From positions 122,566 through 186,565 of the forward strand of contig CANGPS010000002.1 of the NCBI GenBank assembly GCA_947456245.1: a stretch of DNA of 64,000 nt. The letters are read 5' to 3'. The notes beneath the pieces were generated by a model. That model did no database searches. It saw only the letters and a program-made list of their open reading frames with translations, and was not told the origin of the DNA. The stretch is from Acidimicrobiaceae bacterium. Lineage in GTDB: Bacteria; Actinomycetota; Acidimicrobiia; Acidimicrobiales; RAAP-2. This document shows positions 38,426-51,349 of this stretch, piece by piece. Position 1 is the first letter of the stretch, and the number at the start of each line of letters is the position of its first letter. Both the position numbers and the translations under genes were made by a program.

Positions 38426-39997
38426 TCAGAGGCTGATGCGGTGCAGGTCGACGATCCCGTCGCTCGCCGCGAGGGCGTCGGCGACGCTCGCCGGCACGTC
38501 CTGATCGGTGGCGAGCACCATGAGGGCGGTGGGGCCACCGTGGCTCGGGCCGACGGCCATCGACGAGATCGAGATCCCGGCAGCACCGAGGTGCTGGCCG
38601 ACCACGCCGATCATCCCCGGACGGTCGTCGTTGCGCACCACGAGCATGTGGGCGGACGGCGGCACCTCGACCGAGTGGTCGTCGACGCTGACCACCCTGG
38701 GCTCCACGCGCGTCCCGATCCCCGCCAAGGTCCCCGAGACGCTGTGACCACCAGCGGCCACCGTGATCAGGTTTACGTACTCGTGGCTCGTCACCGAGGA
38801 GGTCTCCTCGATCTCGAGGCCGCGCTCGGCCGCCAGTGCGGGGGCGTTCACATAGGAGACCGCGTCGTCGCTGGTCGCGCCGAAGAGGCCCTTCAAGACC
38901 GACAGCGTGAGGATCTTGGTCCCCGAGCCGGCGATCTCGCCGTTGTAGGTGATCTCGAGGTTGCTGGCCTGGCCGTCGACGAGGCCGCCCAGGAACCGGC
39001 CGAGCTGCTCGGCGAGACCCATGAAGGGCCGCACGACCTCGGAGACCTCTCCGGCCGCCACATTGACGGCGAAGGGGACGAAGTCGCCGGCGAGGGCGAG
39101 CTGGACCTGCTCGGCGATCGTCGCACCGGCCTTGTCCTGGGCCTCGGCCGTCGACGCCCCGAGGTGCGGGGCGACCACCACGCTGTCGAGGCCGAAGAGC
39201 GGCGACTCGGTGGTGGGCTCCTTTTCGAACACGTCGAGGCCCGCGCCCTGCACGTGGCCGGCCTTGATGGCTTCGGCGAGGTCGGCCTCGACCACGATGC
39301 CACCTCGGGCGGTGTTGATGATGCGAATGCCCGGCTTGGCCTTGGCCATCATGGCCGCGTCGATGAGGCCCACGGTCTCCGCGTTCTTGGGAAGGTGGAT
39401 CGAGATGAAGTCCGAGCAGCCCATCACGTCCTCGAGGCTCATGAGCTCGACGCCCATGTGCCGGGCGCGGTCCTCGGAGACGAAGGGGTCGTAAGCCACG
39501 AGGCGCATGCCGAAGGCGAGGGCACGCTGGGCGAACAGGGCGCCGACGCGGCCGAGGCCGATGACGCCCATGGTCTTGCCATAGAGCTCGACGCCCTCCC
39601 ACTTGGAGCGCTCCCACTTGCCGTTGACCAGCGCCACGTGGGCCTGAGGCACGTTGCGGGCCTGGGCCAGCAGCAGGGCGACGGCCTGCTCGGCGGCCGA
39701 GATGATGTTGGACTGCGGGGCGTTGACCACCATGACACCGAGCTCGGTGGCCCGAGCGACGTCGACGTTGTCGAGGCCGATACCGGCCCGGCCGACGACG
39801 ATCAGGTCGGTCCCGGCCTCGAGCACCTCGGCGGTGACCGTGGTGGCCGAGCGGATGATGAGGGCATGGGCCCCCACGATGGCCCCGAGGAGCTCCTCCG
39901 GGCTCAGGCCGAGTTGGACGTCGACCTCGTGGCCGGCGGCAGCCAGCTCGTCGAGGCCCGGCTGGGCGATCTTCTCGGTAACGAGGACTCGTGCCAC
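38426..39997 (-). CDS. serA: D-3-phosphoglycerate dehydrogenase
   Basis: The 523-residue enzyme oxidises 3-phosphoglycerate, the first step of serine synthesis. It has the NAD site GVIGLGRVGALFA, NTARGGIV, the catalytic His in PHLGASTAEAQ, an intervening ASB domain (about 320-440) and a C-terminal ACT domain (HMLVVRNDDRPGMIGVVG) for serine feedback, as in the mycobacterial long form. GTG at 39997 has AAGGAG four to five bases upstream. It starts 56 bp behind the aminotransferase gene. Confidence 0.95.
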   Translation of the reverse strand: MARVLVTEKIAQPGLDELAAAGHEVDVQLGLSPEELLGAIVGAHALIIRSATTVTAEVLEAGTDLIVVGRAGIGLDNVDVARATELGVMVVNAPQSNIISAAEQAVALLLAQARNVPQAHVALVNGKWERSKWEGVELYGKTMGVIGLGRVGALFAQRALAFGMRLVAYDPFVSEDRARHMGVELMSLEDVMGCSDFISIHLPKNAETVGLIDAAMMAKAKPGIRIINTARGGIVVEADLAEAIKAGHVQGAGLDVFEKEPTTESPLFGLDSVVVAPHLGASTAEAQDKAGATIAEQVQLALAGDFVPFAVNVAAGEVSEVVRPFMGLAEQLGRFLGGLVDGQASNLEITYNGEIAGSGTKILTLSVLKGLFGATSDDAVSYVNAPALAAERGLEIEETSSVTSHEYVNLITVAAGGHSVSGTLAGIGTRVEPRVVSVDDHSVEVPPSAHMLVVRNDDRPGMIGVVGQHLGAAGISISSMAVGPSHGGPTALMVLATDQDVPASVADALAASDGIVDLHRISL

Positions 39998-40053
39998 GTT
40001 GCTCCTTGGGTTCGGTGTTGGTTCGAGGGGGGTCGTGCAGGTGTGCGAAGGGG

Positions 40054-42424
<2,371 letters not shown>

Positions 42425-42478
42425 CAGACCACGACCGTTCAGGAGCCCGCTGAGGCGTCCTGACGGCTGAGACGACGC

Positions 42479-42511
42479 GACGACGCCCGCCGGATACCGG
42501 CGGGCGTCGTC
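42479..42511. terminator. Bidirectional terminator hairpin between serC and ilvC
   Basis: GACGACGCCCGCCGG and its exact reverse complement form a 15-bp stem around an ATA loop. It lies between convergent serC (ends 42424) and ilvC (ends 42532). No T-tract follows, but the stem is very stable. Confidence 0.8.
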
Positions 42512-42531
42512 ACATTCGTCCTACGGACTGA

Positions 42532-43605
<1,074 letters not shown>

Positions 43606-44142
43606 TCAGGCCGGAGGATTGAGTCTAGGCAGTGCGACGCGACCGGTCCGCTGGACCTCGACCGCGCCGTAGTTCGCTTCGAGGTGGCGCTCGAAGGCGT
43701 CGGCCGCGGCCGGCGTCCCCGAGAGCGACACCGTGACGGCGTCCGAGGAGAAGTCCACGATGGACGCTCCGGCGTGAGCGACGTGGGCGAGGAGGTCCTG
43801 CCGGCCCTCCTCGTCGACCGACACCGTGGCGAGCAGCAGCTCGCGCTCGGTCGCCTCGTCGGGACGCATGTCGCGGATGGCGACCACGTTGATCAGCTTG
43901 TTGAGCTGGCCGACCACCTGGGCGATGGGGGCGGACTCGGCGTCCACCACGATCGTCAGGCGGCTGAACCGCTCGTCCTCTGCTGCCGGGGCGACAGCGA
44001 GCGAGAAGATGTTGAAGCCTCGGCGGCTGAAGAGGCCGGCGATGCGGCTCAGCACGCCCGCCTTGTTCTCGACCAGCACCGAGAGGATGTGGTGGGTCAC
44101 CGGCGTGCGCTCGGTTGTCCCGCTGAACGGCTCTGCCATCAT
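43606..44142 (-). CDS. ilvN: Acetolactate synthase small (regulatory) subunit
   Basis: The 178-residue subunit has an N-terminal ACT domain (HHILSVLVENKAGVLSRIAGLFSRRGFNI) for valine feedback and the ALS_ss C-terminal region (VVAIRDMRPDEATERELLL). ATG at 44142 overlaps the ilvB stop (ATGA), giving coupled synthesis of the two subunits. Confidence 0.95.
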   Translation of the reverse strand: MMAEPFSGTTERTPVTHHILSVLVENKAGVLSRIAGLFSRRGFNIFSLAVAPAAEDERFSRLTIVVDAESAPIAQVVGQLNKLINVVAIRDMRPDEATERELLLATVSVDEEGRQDLLAHVAHAGASIVDFSSDAVTVSLSGTPAAADAFERHLEANYGAVEVQRTGRVALPRLNPPA

Positions 44143-45857
44143 GCACCTGCTCTCTGCGTCGGGTGGACGACGACGTCGGAGTTCGACGCGCCGGCCGGGA
44201 CCATGGGGAAGACCTTCTCCGAGGCGTCCGTCCGGAAGTCGATGACCACCGGGCGGTCGTTGATGGCGTTGGCCCGCTCGATCGCCGGGAGGACGTCCTC
44301 GGGACGGTCGACGCGGATGCCGACGCAGCCCATCGACTCGGCCAGCATCACGAAGTTGGGCAGGTCCGGGGTGAGGTAGACCTCGGAGTAGCGCTCCTCG
44401 TAGAACATCTCCTGCCACTGGCGGACCATGCCGAGATAGGAGTTGTTGAGGATGGCGATCTTGACCGGAATGCCCTCGACCCGGGCGGTCACGAGCTCCT
44501 GGGCCGTCATCTGGAAGCAGCCGTCACCGTCGATGCCCCAGACGGTGCGACCCGGCTCGCCGACCTTCGCCCCGATGGCGCCGGGCACGGCGAATCCCAT
44601 GGTGCCCGCTCCGCCGGAGTTGATCCAGGTGTACGGCAGGTCGTAGTTCCAGTGCTGGGCGGCCCACATCTGGTGCTGGCCGACGCCGGCCACGACGATG
44701 GTGTCGGCGGGGCTGTTGGCGGCGAGCGCCTCGATGATGGCCTGGGGCTTGAGCGCCTGGCCCTCCTCGGCGGGGTCGTAGGTGAGGGGAAACTCCGCCT
44801 GCCACCCGGCAAGCTGGGTCCGCCACGCAGACCGGTCGACCTGGCTCCGACCCGCTGAGGCCGTCACCAGCGCCTCGGTGACCCGACGGGCGTCGCCGAC
44901 GATGCCGACATCGGCCCGTCGGACCTTGTTGAGCTCGGCCGGGTCGATGTCGACGTGGACGATCTTGGCCTTCGGAGCGAAGGCGTCGAGGCGGCCGGTG
45001 ACCCGGTCGTCGAACCGCGCCCCGAGGGACACCAGCAGGTCGGCCTCCTGCATGGCCGTGATGGCGGTGTAGTTGCCGTGCATGCCCGGCATGCCGAGGC
45101 ACAGCTCGTGGCTGTCGGGGAACGCACCTCGTGCCATGAGGGTCGTGACCACCGGGATCCCGGTCGACTCCGCAAGCGCCAGCAGGGCCTCGGCGCCACG
45201 CGCCTTGAGGACTCCGCCGCCCACGTAGAGCAGGGGCCGTTCGGCTGCCGCCATGAGGTCGGCGGCGGCGGACACGAGCTCGGCGTCACCGTCGAGCTGG
45301 GGCTTGTAGCCGGGCAGGTCGAGCTCGTCGAAGGACGGGGGCTCGACCCACTCGACCTCGGTCTGGGCGATGTCCTTGGGGAAGTCGACGAGCACCGGCC
45401 CCGGACGGCCGGTCGTGGCGACGTAGAAGGCCTCGGCGATGACGGTCGGGATGTCCTCGACATCCGTGATCAACCAGTTGTGCTTCGTGATCCCCTGCGT
45501 GATGCCGGTGATGTCGCACTCCTGGAAGGCGTCGGTGCCGATGGCGCCGGTGGGGACCTGGCCGGTGATGACCACGAGCGGGATCGAGTCCATGTAGGCG
45601 TTCGAGATCGGGGTGACGATGTTCGTCGCTCCCGGGCCCGAGGTCACCATGGCGACGCCGGGGCGTCCCGTGGCCTGGGCGTAGCCCTCGGCCATGTGAC
45701 CGGCACCCTGCTCGTGGCGGACGAGGATGTGGCGGATCGTCGAGTCGATGATCGGGTCGTACACGGGGAGGATCGCTCCACCGGGCAGGCCGAAGATGAC
45801 CTCGACGCCCTGGGCCTCGAGGGACTTGATGAGTGACTGTGCACCTGTGATCTTCAT
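44139..45857 (-). CDS. ilvB: Acetolactate synthase large (catalytic) subunit
   Basis: The 572-residue ThDP enzyme makes acetolactate and acetohydroxybutyrate. Seen are catalytic Glu49 in RHEQGAGHMAEGYA, TSGPGATNIVTPI, the FAD/ThDP middle domain, and the ThDP-binding GDGCFQMTAQEL ... NNSYLGMVRQWQ segment. It is preceded by a valine/leucine-rich leader peptide and terminator (45899-46020) and starts the ilvBNC operon. Confidence 0.96.
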   Translation of the reverse strand: MKITGAQSLIKSLEAQGVEVIFGLPGGAILPVYDPIIDSTIRHILVRHEQGAGHMAEGYAQATGRPGVAMVTSGPGATNIVTPISNAYMDSIPLVVITGQVPTGAIGTDAFQECDITGITQGITKHNWLITDVEDIPTVIAEAFYVATTGRPGPVLVDFPKDIAQTEVEWVEPPSFDELDLPGYKPQLDGDAELVSAAADLMAAAERPLLYVGGGVLKARGAEALLALAESTGIPVVTTLMARGAFPDSHELCLGMPGMHGNYTAITAMQEADLLVSLGARFDDRVTGRLDAFAPKAKIVHVDIDPAELNKVRRADVGIVGDARRVTEALVTASAGRSQVDRSAWRTQLAGWQAEFPLTYDPAEEGQALKPQAIIEALAANSPADTIVVAGVGQHQMWAAQHWNYDLPYTWINSGGAGTMGFAVPGAIGAKVGEPGRTVWGIDGDGCFQMTAQELVTARVEGIPVKIAILNNSYLGMVRQWQEMFYEERYSEVYLTPDLPNFVMLAESMGCVGIRVDRPEDVLPAIERANAINDRPVVIDFRTDASEKVFPMVPAGASNSDVVVHPTQRAGA

Positions 45858-45898
45858 TGCGGGTCCTCCGTGAGGCCGGACGTGGGGATGGGGTCGGG

Positions 45899-45927
45899 AA
45901 ACAAAGAGACCTCCCGTTGGGGAGGTC
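45899..45927 (-). terminator. Attenuator terminator before ilvB
   Basis: GACCTCCC and GGGAGGTC form a perfect 8-bp stem with a CAAC loop on the minus strand, followed by the T-rich TCTTTGTTT. It ends about 40 bases before the ilvB start. Confidence 0.8.
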
Positions 45928-45963
45928 AGGGGGTCGTAGCGCGTGCGGGTATGTGGGCGCGCG

Positions 45964-46005
45964 CTAGCGCACTACCACTACGAGGTTCTGGCGCGGGGTC
46001 TGCAT
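45964..46005 (-). CDS. ilvBNC leader peptide
   Basis: Thirteen codons encode MQTPRQNLVVVVR, with CTC GTA GTG GTA GTG just before CGC and the stop. The ATG is seven bases after TATGAG, implying a leaderless mRNA; an in-frame ATG at 46017 would add MSVR but overlaps that element. Valine starvation would stall ribosomes here and favour read-through into ilvB. Confidence 0.75.
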   Translation of the reverse strand: MQTPRQNLVVVVR

Positions 46006-46066
46006 ACGCACGCTCATATCGTGCCACACCGCCGGCGAGGGCACAAGCCCCCGCCGGCGTGGAGCA

Positions 46067-46291
46067 CTACGAGAACGAGACCGGAGACCCCTGGGCGGCC
46101 ACCACCGAGGCTCCGTCCACCGGTTCCGGGACGCCACCGTTGCCGTTGGTCAGTGCGGAGACCTGCGGGCCGGGCACGCCGCCGCCACCGAGGTTGATGT
46201 CACCGAGGTGGTAGATGGTCTTCGACGTGTTGAGACGGAAGTCGACGCCATCGGTCGGGTCCTGCCACATGGCGCCGATCACGCACGGCAC
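46067..46291 (-). CDS. Small open frame of unknown nature, possibly a broken secreted-protein gene
   Basis: From GTG the 74-residue frame reads PCVIGAMWQDPTDGVDFRL, then a Gly-rich stretch and a low-complexity end. The same frame stays protein-like upstream (VGYVLRNALPDGWCALLG) but has no start, while a neighbouring frame there reads like a signal peptide (RPLTVLLAASAMSFAMPS). A frameshifted exported-protein gene is one reading. 46292-46440 is AT-rich for this genome and contains nothing else I can name. I do not recognise the family. Confidence 0.35.
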   Translation of the reverse strand: MPCVIGAMWQDPTDGVDFRLNTSKTIYHLGDINLGGGGVPGPQVSALTNGNGGVPEPVDGASVVAAQGSPVSFS

Positions 46292-46450
46292 GCCGAGGAG
46301 AGCGCACCAGCCGTCAGGGAGGGCATTGCGAAGGACATAGCCGACGCAGCGAGCAGGACGGTCAGGGGGCGACGGAGGTTGTGGGATTCAAATATTCTTA
46401 GAGCCTATCCACGCTAAGCCATACTGGGCAAGTACCCACCCCTGGTGCGA

Positions 46451-48157
46451 TCAGGCCTCGGTGATGGCTCCCCGCTCCGCCCCCTGGACGAGCCGGGCGA
46501 ACTTGGCCAGGACGCCCGTCGTGTACCGGGGCTGGAACTCCTTGAGCTCTCCCGTGCGGCGCTCGAGCTCGGCCGCATCGACCATCAGGTCGATCGAGTG
46601 GTGCTCGACGTCGATCACGATGCGGTCACCGTCGGCCACGAGGGCGATCGGTCCCCCGTCGACGGCCTCGGGGGCGATGTGGCCGATGCAGAACCCGTGA
46701 GTCCCACCCGAGAAGCGACCGTCGGTTACGAGAGCGCAGTCGGCGCCTCGGCCGGCACCCTTCATCGCACCGGTGATGGCCAGCATCTCGCGCATGCCGG
46801 GTCCGCCCTTGGGTCCCTCGTAGCGGATCACGAGCACGGTGTTGGGCTCGATGCGGCCGGCGAGGATCTCCTCCATGGCCGCGGCCTCGCCGTCGAAGAC
46901 GCGGGCCGTCCCGTCGAAGAAATAGCTGTCGATGCCGGCCACCTTGACCACGGACCCCTTGGGGGCCAGCGAGCCGGTCAGCACGGCGATGCCGCCGACG
47001 GGGTTGATCGGGTTGTCCATCTGGTGGACGACGTCACCGTCGGGAGCAGGGACATCCAAGGCGGCGAGGTTCTCCGCCACGGTGCGGCCGGTGACGGTCA
47101 TGCAGTCGCCGTGGAGCAGGCCGGCGTCGAGGAGCTGCTTCATCACGACCGGGACCCCGCCGATGCGGTCGAGGTCGGTCATGTGGTACTTGCCGTGGGG
47201 CTTGGTGTCGGCGAGGTGCGGGACCTTGGCCGCGATCCGATTGAAGTCCTCGAGCTCGAGGTCGACGCGAGCCTCGTTGGCGATGGCCAGCAGGTGGAGC
47301 ACGGCGTTGGTCGAGCCTCCCAGCGACATGACCACGGCGATGGCGTTCTCGAACGCCTCCTTGGTCATGATGTCGCGGGGACGGATGTTGCGCCGGAGCA
47401 GCTCGATCACCGCCTCGCCGGAGGCCAGGGCGTAGTCGTCCCGTCGGCGGTCGACCGCCGGGGCCGAGGCCGAGCCCGGCAGGGACATGCCGAGGGCCTC
47501 GCCCACCGCCGCCATGGTGTTGGCCGTGAACATCCCGGCACAGCTGCCCTCAGTCGGACACGCGTTGTGCTCGATGAGGCTCAGCTCCTCGTCGGTGAGC
47601 GCGTCGACGGCGTGGGCGCCCACGGCCTCGAAGACGCTGGTGATGTCGAGGGCCCGGTCGCCCACGTGGCCCGGCAGGATCGTCCCGCCGTAGAGGAAGA
47701 CCGACGGCAGGTTGACCCGGGCGGCGGCCATCAGCATGCCGGGGAGCGACTTGTCGCATCCGGCGAACGTCACGAGGCCGTCGAAGCGCTCGGCGTGCAT
47801 CACGGTCTCGACCGAGTCGGCGATGATCTCACGGCTCACGAGCGAGGCGCGCATGCCCTCATGGCCCATGGAGATGCCGTCGGACACGGCCACGGTCACG
47901 AACTCGAAGGGGAAGCCGCCGGCGGCCCGGATGCCGTCCTTGGCCCGCTTGGCCAGGCGGTCGAGCGGCAGGTTGCAGGGCGTGACCTCGTTCCACGACG
48001 AGGCCACGCCGATCTGCGGCTTGTCCCAGTCGTCGTCGGTCATCCCGACGGCGCGCAGCATGGCTCGGGCCGGGGCCCGGCCGGGGCCGTCGGTCACCTC
48101 GTAGCTGCGGGGCTTCATGCCCTCGTGCTCGGCGTTCGGGGTCGTCTCTGGTGCCAT
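46451..48157 (-). CDS. ilvD: Dihydroxy-acid dehydratase
   Basis: The 568-residue Fe-S enzyme dehydrates dihydroxy acids to 2-oxo acids in valine and isoleucine synthesis. Cluster cysteines are visible in [21 protein letters not shown] and [16 protein letters not shown], and LSGRFSGG-like [15 protein letters not shown] lies near the C-terminus. It is 26 bp downstream of gatB and apart from the ilvBNC operon, without an attenuator of its own. Confidence 0.95.
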   Translation of the reverse strand: MAPETTPNAEHEGMKPRSYEVTDGPGRAPARAMLRAVGMTDDDWDKPQIGVASSWNEVTPCNLPLDRLAKRAKDGIRAAGGFPFEFVTVAVSDGISMGHEGMRASLVSREIIADSVETVMHAERFDGLVTFAGCDKSLPGMLMAAARVNLPSVFLYGGTILPGHVGDRALDITSVFEAVGAHAVDALTDEELSLIEHNACPTEGSCAGMFTANTMAAVGEALGMSLPGSASAPAVDRRRDDYALASGEAVIELLRRNIRPRDIMTKEAFENAIAVVMSLGGSTNAVLHLLAIANEARVDLELEDFNRIAAKVPHLADTKPHGKYHMTDLDRIGGVPVVMKQLLDAGLLHGDCMTVTGRTVAENLAALDVPAPDGDVVHQMDNPINPVGGIAVLTGSLAPKGSVVKVAGIDSYFFDGTARVFDGEAAAMEEILAGRIEPNTVLVIRYEGPKGGPGMREMLAITGAMKGAGRGADCALVTDGRFSGGTHGFCIGHIAPEAVDGGPIALVADGDRIVIDVEHHSIDLMVDAAELERRTGELKEFQPRYTTGVLAKFARLVQGAERGAITEA

Positions 48158-48183
48158 CGCACCAGTCTACGAGAGCGCTTGGG

Positions 48184-49626
48184 TCAGCCCCGACGCTGTC
48201 GCAGACTGGCGTTGACCGCTTTGCCGTCTGCCTGGCCCTTGGTGGCGGCCATGACCTTGCCCGTGAAGAACCCGGCGAGCTTGTCGTCGCCCTCCACGTA
48301 GCGCTGCCAGGCATCGGCGTTCTCGGCGATCACGGCGTCGAGGACGGCGTCGAGCGCGCCCGCGTCCATCTGCTCGAAGCCCTTCGCCTTGGCCACCGCC
48401 CGTGGGTCTCCCCCACCAGCGGCCACCAGATCGGCCAGCACGGCCTTGGCCTGGGTGGCCGAGACCTCGCCGGCCTCCTCCATCTCCAAGAGCACCACCA
48501 TCGTGCCCTCCTCGAGCTCGCCTCCGTCGCCGAGCGCCCCGGCGAGCTCGTTGGCCACGCGCGCCAGGGCGAGGGGGGCGCCTACGCCGGCGGCGGCGGC
48601 CGCCGTCACGAAACGATCGAGGTCCTGGTCGACCACGCTCGAGATCTGGTCGGCATGCGCCTCGGTCACCGAGTCCCCCAGGAGGCCGAGGAGCGTTCGG
48701 CGACGTTCCGCCGGCATCGGCGGGAGGCTGGCGCGGATGGCATCGATCTGCTCGTCGCTCGGTGCAAGGGGGACGAGGTCCGGCTCCGGGAAGTACCGGT
48801 AGTCGTAGGCCTCCTCCTTGGACCGCAGCGTCTGGGTGCGCCCAGCGTCCTCGTCCCAGTGGCGGGTCTCCTGCGTGACGGTCTCTCCGGCCTCGAGGAG
48901 CATCACCTGGCGGAGCGCCTCGTGGTCGATGGCCCGCTGGACCGAGCGCAGCGAGTTCAGGTTCTTGATCTCGCAGCGCGTCCCGAAGGGGGCGTCAGGG
49001 CCTCGACGGACAGACACGTTGGCGTCCACGCGCATCGAGCCCTCCTCCATGCGGCCGTCCGAGGCGCCGGTGGCGATCAGGATGGCCCGCAGCTCCGCCG
49101 CGTAGAGCCGAGCCTGCTCGGCCGAGCGGATGTCGGGGCCCGAGACGATCTCGACCAGGGGCACCCCGGCGCGGTTGTAGTCGACGATCGACTCGTCGGC
49201 CCCGTGGATCCGTCCGGTCCCGCCGAGGTGCGTGGTCTTGCCGGTGTCCTCCTCCATGTGGGCGCGCTCGACGACCACGCGGGTGCCGTCGGGCAGGTCG
49301 AGGTGACCGATCCCGTTGAGGGGCTTGTCGTACTGGCTGATCTGGTAGTCCTTGGGCTGGTCCGGGTAGAAGTAGTTCTTCCGGGCGAACACCGACGGGG
49401 CGATCTCGCAGTGCAGGGCCAGGCCGATCCGGATGGCCAGCTCGACGGCCTTCTCGTTGAGCACCGGCAGCGAGCCCGGCAGGCCGAGGCACACCGGGCA
49501 GACGTTGGTGTTGGGCTCTCCGCCGAAGGCGTTCGAGCAGCCGCAGAACAGCTTGGTGGAGGTGGCGAGCTCGGTGTGGACCTCGAGGCCCACCACCATC
49601 TCCCAGTCGTCCGGAAGCTCGGCCAT
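48184..49626 (-). CDS. gatB: Asp-tRNA(Asn)/Glu-tRNA(Gln) amidotransferase subunit B
   Basis: The 480-residue subunit activates the misacylated tRNA for transamidation. N-terminal GLEVHTELATSTKLFCGCSN and CPVCLGLPGSLP hold the zinc-type cysteines, followed by YYFYPDQPKDYQISQYDKP-like sequence (NYFYPDQPKDYQISQ) and the helical YqeY-like tail. It starts two bases after the gatA stop. It works with GatA and GatC. Confidence 0.95.
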   Translation of the reverse strand: MAELPDDWEMVVGLEVHTELATSTKLFCGCSNAFGGEPNTNVCPVCLGLPGSLPVLNEKAVELAIRIGLALHCEIAPSVFARKNYFYPDQPKDYQISQYDKPLNGIGHLDLPDGTRVVVERAHMEEDTGKTTHLGGTGRIHGADESIVDYNRAGVPLVEIVSGPDIRSAEQARLYAAELRAILIATGASDGRMEEGSMRVDANVSVRRGPDAPFGTRCEIKNLNSLRSVQRAIDHEALRQVMLLEAGETVTQETRHWDEDAGRTQTLRSKEEAYDYRYFPEPDLVPLAPSDEQIDAIRASLPPMPAERRRTLLGLLGDSVTEAHADQISSVVDQDLDRFVTAAAAAGVGAPLALARVANELAGALGDGGELEEGTMVVLLEMEEAGEVSATQAKAVLADLVAAGGGDPRAVAKAKGFEQMDAGALDAVLDAVIAENADAWQRYVEGDDKLAGFFTGKVMAATKGQADGKAVNASLRQRRG

Positions 49627-49628
49627 GA

Positions 49629-51044
49629 TCAGGCCCTCCCCTTCTCGATGACGGCCGCGGCGCGCAGCAGGCGCTCCTCGGACAGCGCCGGGCCGAGCAG
49701 CTGGACGCCGATCGGCAGACCGCCGGCACCGGTGCCGGCCGGCACGCTGATCGCCGGATGCCCGGCGAGGTTGGTCGGGATCGTGAACACGTCGGACAGG
49801 TACATCTCCATCGGGTCCGACACCTTGGCCCCGATCTCGAACGCCGTCGTCGGTGTCGTCGCCCCGAGGATCAGGTCGACCGACGCATAGGCCTCGGCGA
49901 AGGCCCTGATGATCAGCGTCCGGGTGCGCTGTGCCTGGGCGTAATAGGCGTCGTAGTACCCCGCCGACAGGGCGTAGGTCCCGAGCATGATGCGGCGCTT
50001 GACCTCGTCACCGAACCCGGCGGTGCGAGAGGCGGCGTTCATCTCGGCCACGTTGGCGGCGTCGACCCGAAGGCCGTAGCGCACCCCGTCGTAGCGGGCG
50101 AGGTTCGACGATGCCTCCGCGGGGGCGATCAGGTAGTAGGCGCTGAGGCCGTAGTGCAGCTCGGGGATCGACATCTCGACGATCTCGGCGCCCTGGGCGG
50201 CGAGGAGCTCGGCCGAGGCGGCGACCGCCGCCGTGATCTCGGTGCTGGCGCCCTCGATCAGGTCCTTGCAGAGCCCGACCCTGAGGCCGGCGACGCCCTC
50301 GTCGAGGTGGGCCACGAGCGAGGGGGCCGGGGCGTCGAGGGAGGTCGAGTCGAGCGGGTCGTGGCCCGAGATGACCTCGAGCAGCAGTGCGGCGTCGCCG
50401 ACGTTGGCGGCGAAGGGGCCGATCTGATCGAGGGACGAGGCGAAGGCCACGAGGCCGTAGCGCGACACGGCGCCATAGGTGGGCTTGACGCCGACGACCC
50501 CGCAGAAGGCGGCCGGCTGGCGGATCGATCCGCCCGTGTCCGACCCGAGCGACAGCGGGACCATCCCGGCGCCGACGGCGGCGGCGGAGCCGCCGCTCGA
50601 GCCACCGGGCACCCGGGAGTGGTCGGCGGGGTTCCGGGTGGGGCCGTAGACGGAGTTCTCGGTCGACGAGCCCATGGCGAACTCGTCCATGTTGGTGCTG
50701 CCGACGATCACCGCCCCGGCGGCCGCCAGCCTGCCGACGACGGTGGCGTCGTAGGGCGGCTGCCAGCCCTCAAGGATCTTCGACGCGCACGAGGTGACGC
50801 GACCACGCTGGCAGATGTTGTCCTTGACGCCGATGGGCACGCCGGCGAGCGGACCCGGGTCGTTCCCTGCCGCCACGGCCGCATCGATGGCCTCGGCCGC
50901 CTCTCGGGCAGAGGCAGTGTGCACCTCCGTGAAGGCGTGGAGGTCCGAGTCATGGGTGGCGATCTCGACCAGGGCGGCCTCCACCACCTCCGTCGCCCGT
51001 CGCTCTCCGGCGCGGACCTGCTCGGCGATGGTGCGAGCCGTCAT
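49629..51044 (-). CDS. gatA: Asp-tRNA(Asn)/Glu-tRNA(Gln) amidotransferase subunit A
   Basis: The 471-residue amidase releases ammonia from glutamine. The Ser-cis-Ser-Lys set is visible: Lys in GVKDNIC, the Ser-rich [13 protein letters not shown] and [16 protein letters not shown]. The [18 protein letters not shown] C-terminal region ([14 protein letters not shown]) is also typical. Its ATG overlaps the gatC stop (ATGA). Confidence 0.96.
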   Translation of the reverse strand: MTARTIAEQVRAGERRATEVVEAALVEIATHDSDLHAFTEVHTASAREAAEAIDAAVAAGNDPGPLAGVPIGVKDNICQRGRVTSCASKILEGWQPPYDATVVGRLAAAGAVIVGSTNMDEFAMGSSTENSVYGPTRNPADHSRVPGGSSGGSAAAVGAGMVPLSLGSDTGGSIRQPAAFCGVVGVKPTYGAVSRYGLVAFASSLDQIGPFAANVGDAALLLEVISGHDPLDSTSLDAPAPSLVAHLDEGVAGLRVGLCKDLIEGASTEITAAVAASAELLAAQGAEIVEMSIPELHYGLSAYYLIAPAEASSNLARYDGVRYGLRVDAANVAEMNAASRTAGFGDEVKRRIMLGTYALSAGYYDAYYAQAQRTRTLIIRAFAEAYASVDLILGATTPTTAFEIGAKVSDPMEMYLSDVFTIPTNLAGHPAISVPAGTGAGGLPIGVQLLGPALSEERLLRAAAVIEKGRA

Positions 51045-51349
51045 CCCTCCTCCCCCACGATCTGGGGCACGAGGAAGCGGTCGTCAGCCACGGCGGGCGC
51101 CTGGCTGAGCACCTCGGCGCGGTCGAGCGACGGCCGCACCTCGTCGGCGCGCAGCACGTTGCTCAGCTCGAGCGGGTGCTCGGTGACCTTGAGGGTCGAC
51201 AGGTCGAGCGCGGCGAGGTCCGCCGCATGGCCGAGGATGGAGGCCAGCTGGCCGGTGAAGCGCTCGACCTCCTCGTCGGTCAGGTTGAGCCGGGCGAGGA
51301 CGGCCACCTTGGCCACATCGTCCGCCGAGAGAGGGGCTGGCTCGCTCAC
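51041..51349 (-). CDS. gatC: Asp-tRNA(Asn)/Glu-tRNA(Gln) amidotransferase subunit C
   Basis: The 102-residue subunit stabilises GatA-GatB. VAKVAVLARLNLTDEEVERF and the late LRADEVRPSLDRAEVL are the GatC signatures. The GTG overlaps the stop of the upstream esterase gene (GTGA). Confidence 0.93.
   Translation of the reverse strand: MSEPAPLSADDVAKVAVLARLNLTDEEVERFTGQLASILGHAADLAALDLSTLKVTEHPLELSNVLRADEVRPSLDRAEVLSQAPAVADDRFLVPQIVGEEG

Larger units (their letters stand above)
45899..46020 (-). promoter_or_regulatory. Transcription attenuator of ilvBNC
   Basis: After a TATGAG -10-like element (46013-46018) come a leader peptide with Leu and four Val codons (45964-46005), a hairpin TAGCGCG/CGCGCTA starting at its stop codon (45937-45966) and a T-tailed terminator (45899-45927). 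The order parallels the known ilvBNC attenuators of corynebacteria and streptomycetes. A good -35 element is not evident. Confidence 0.77.
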
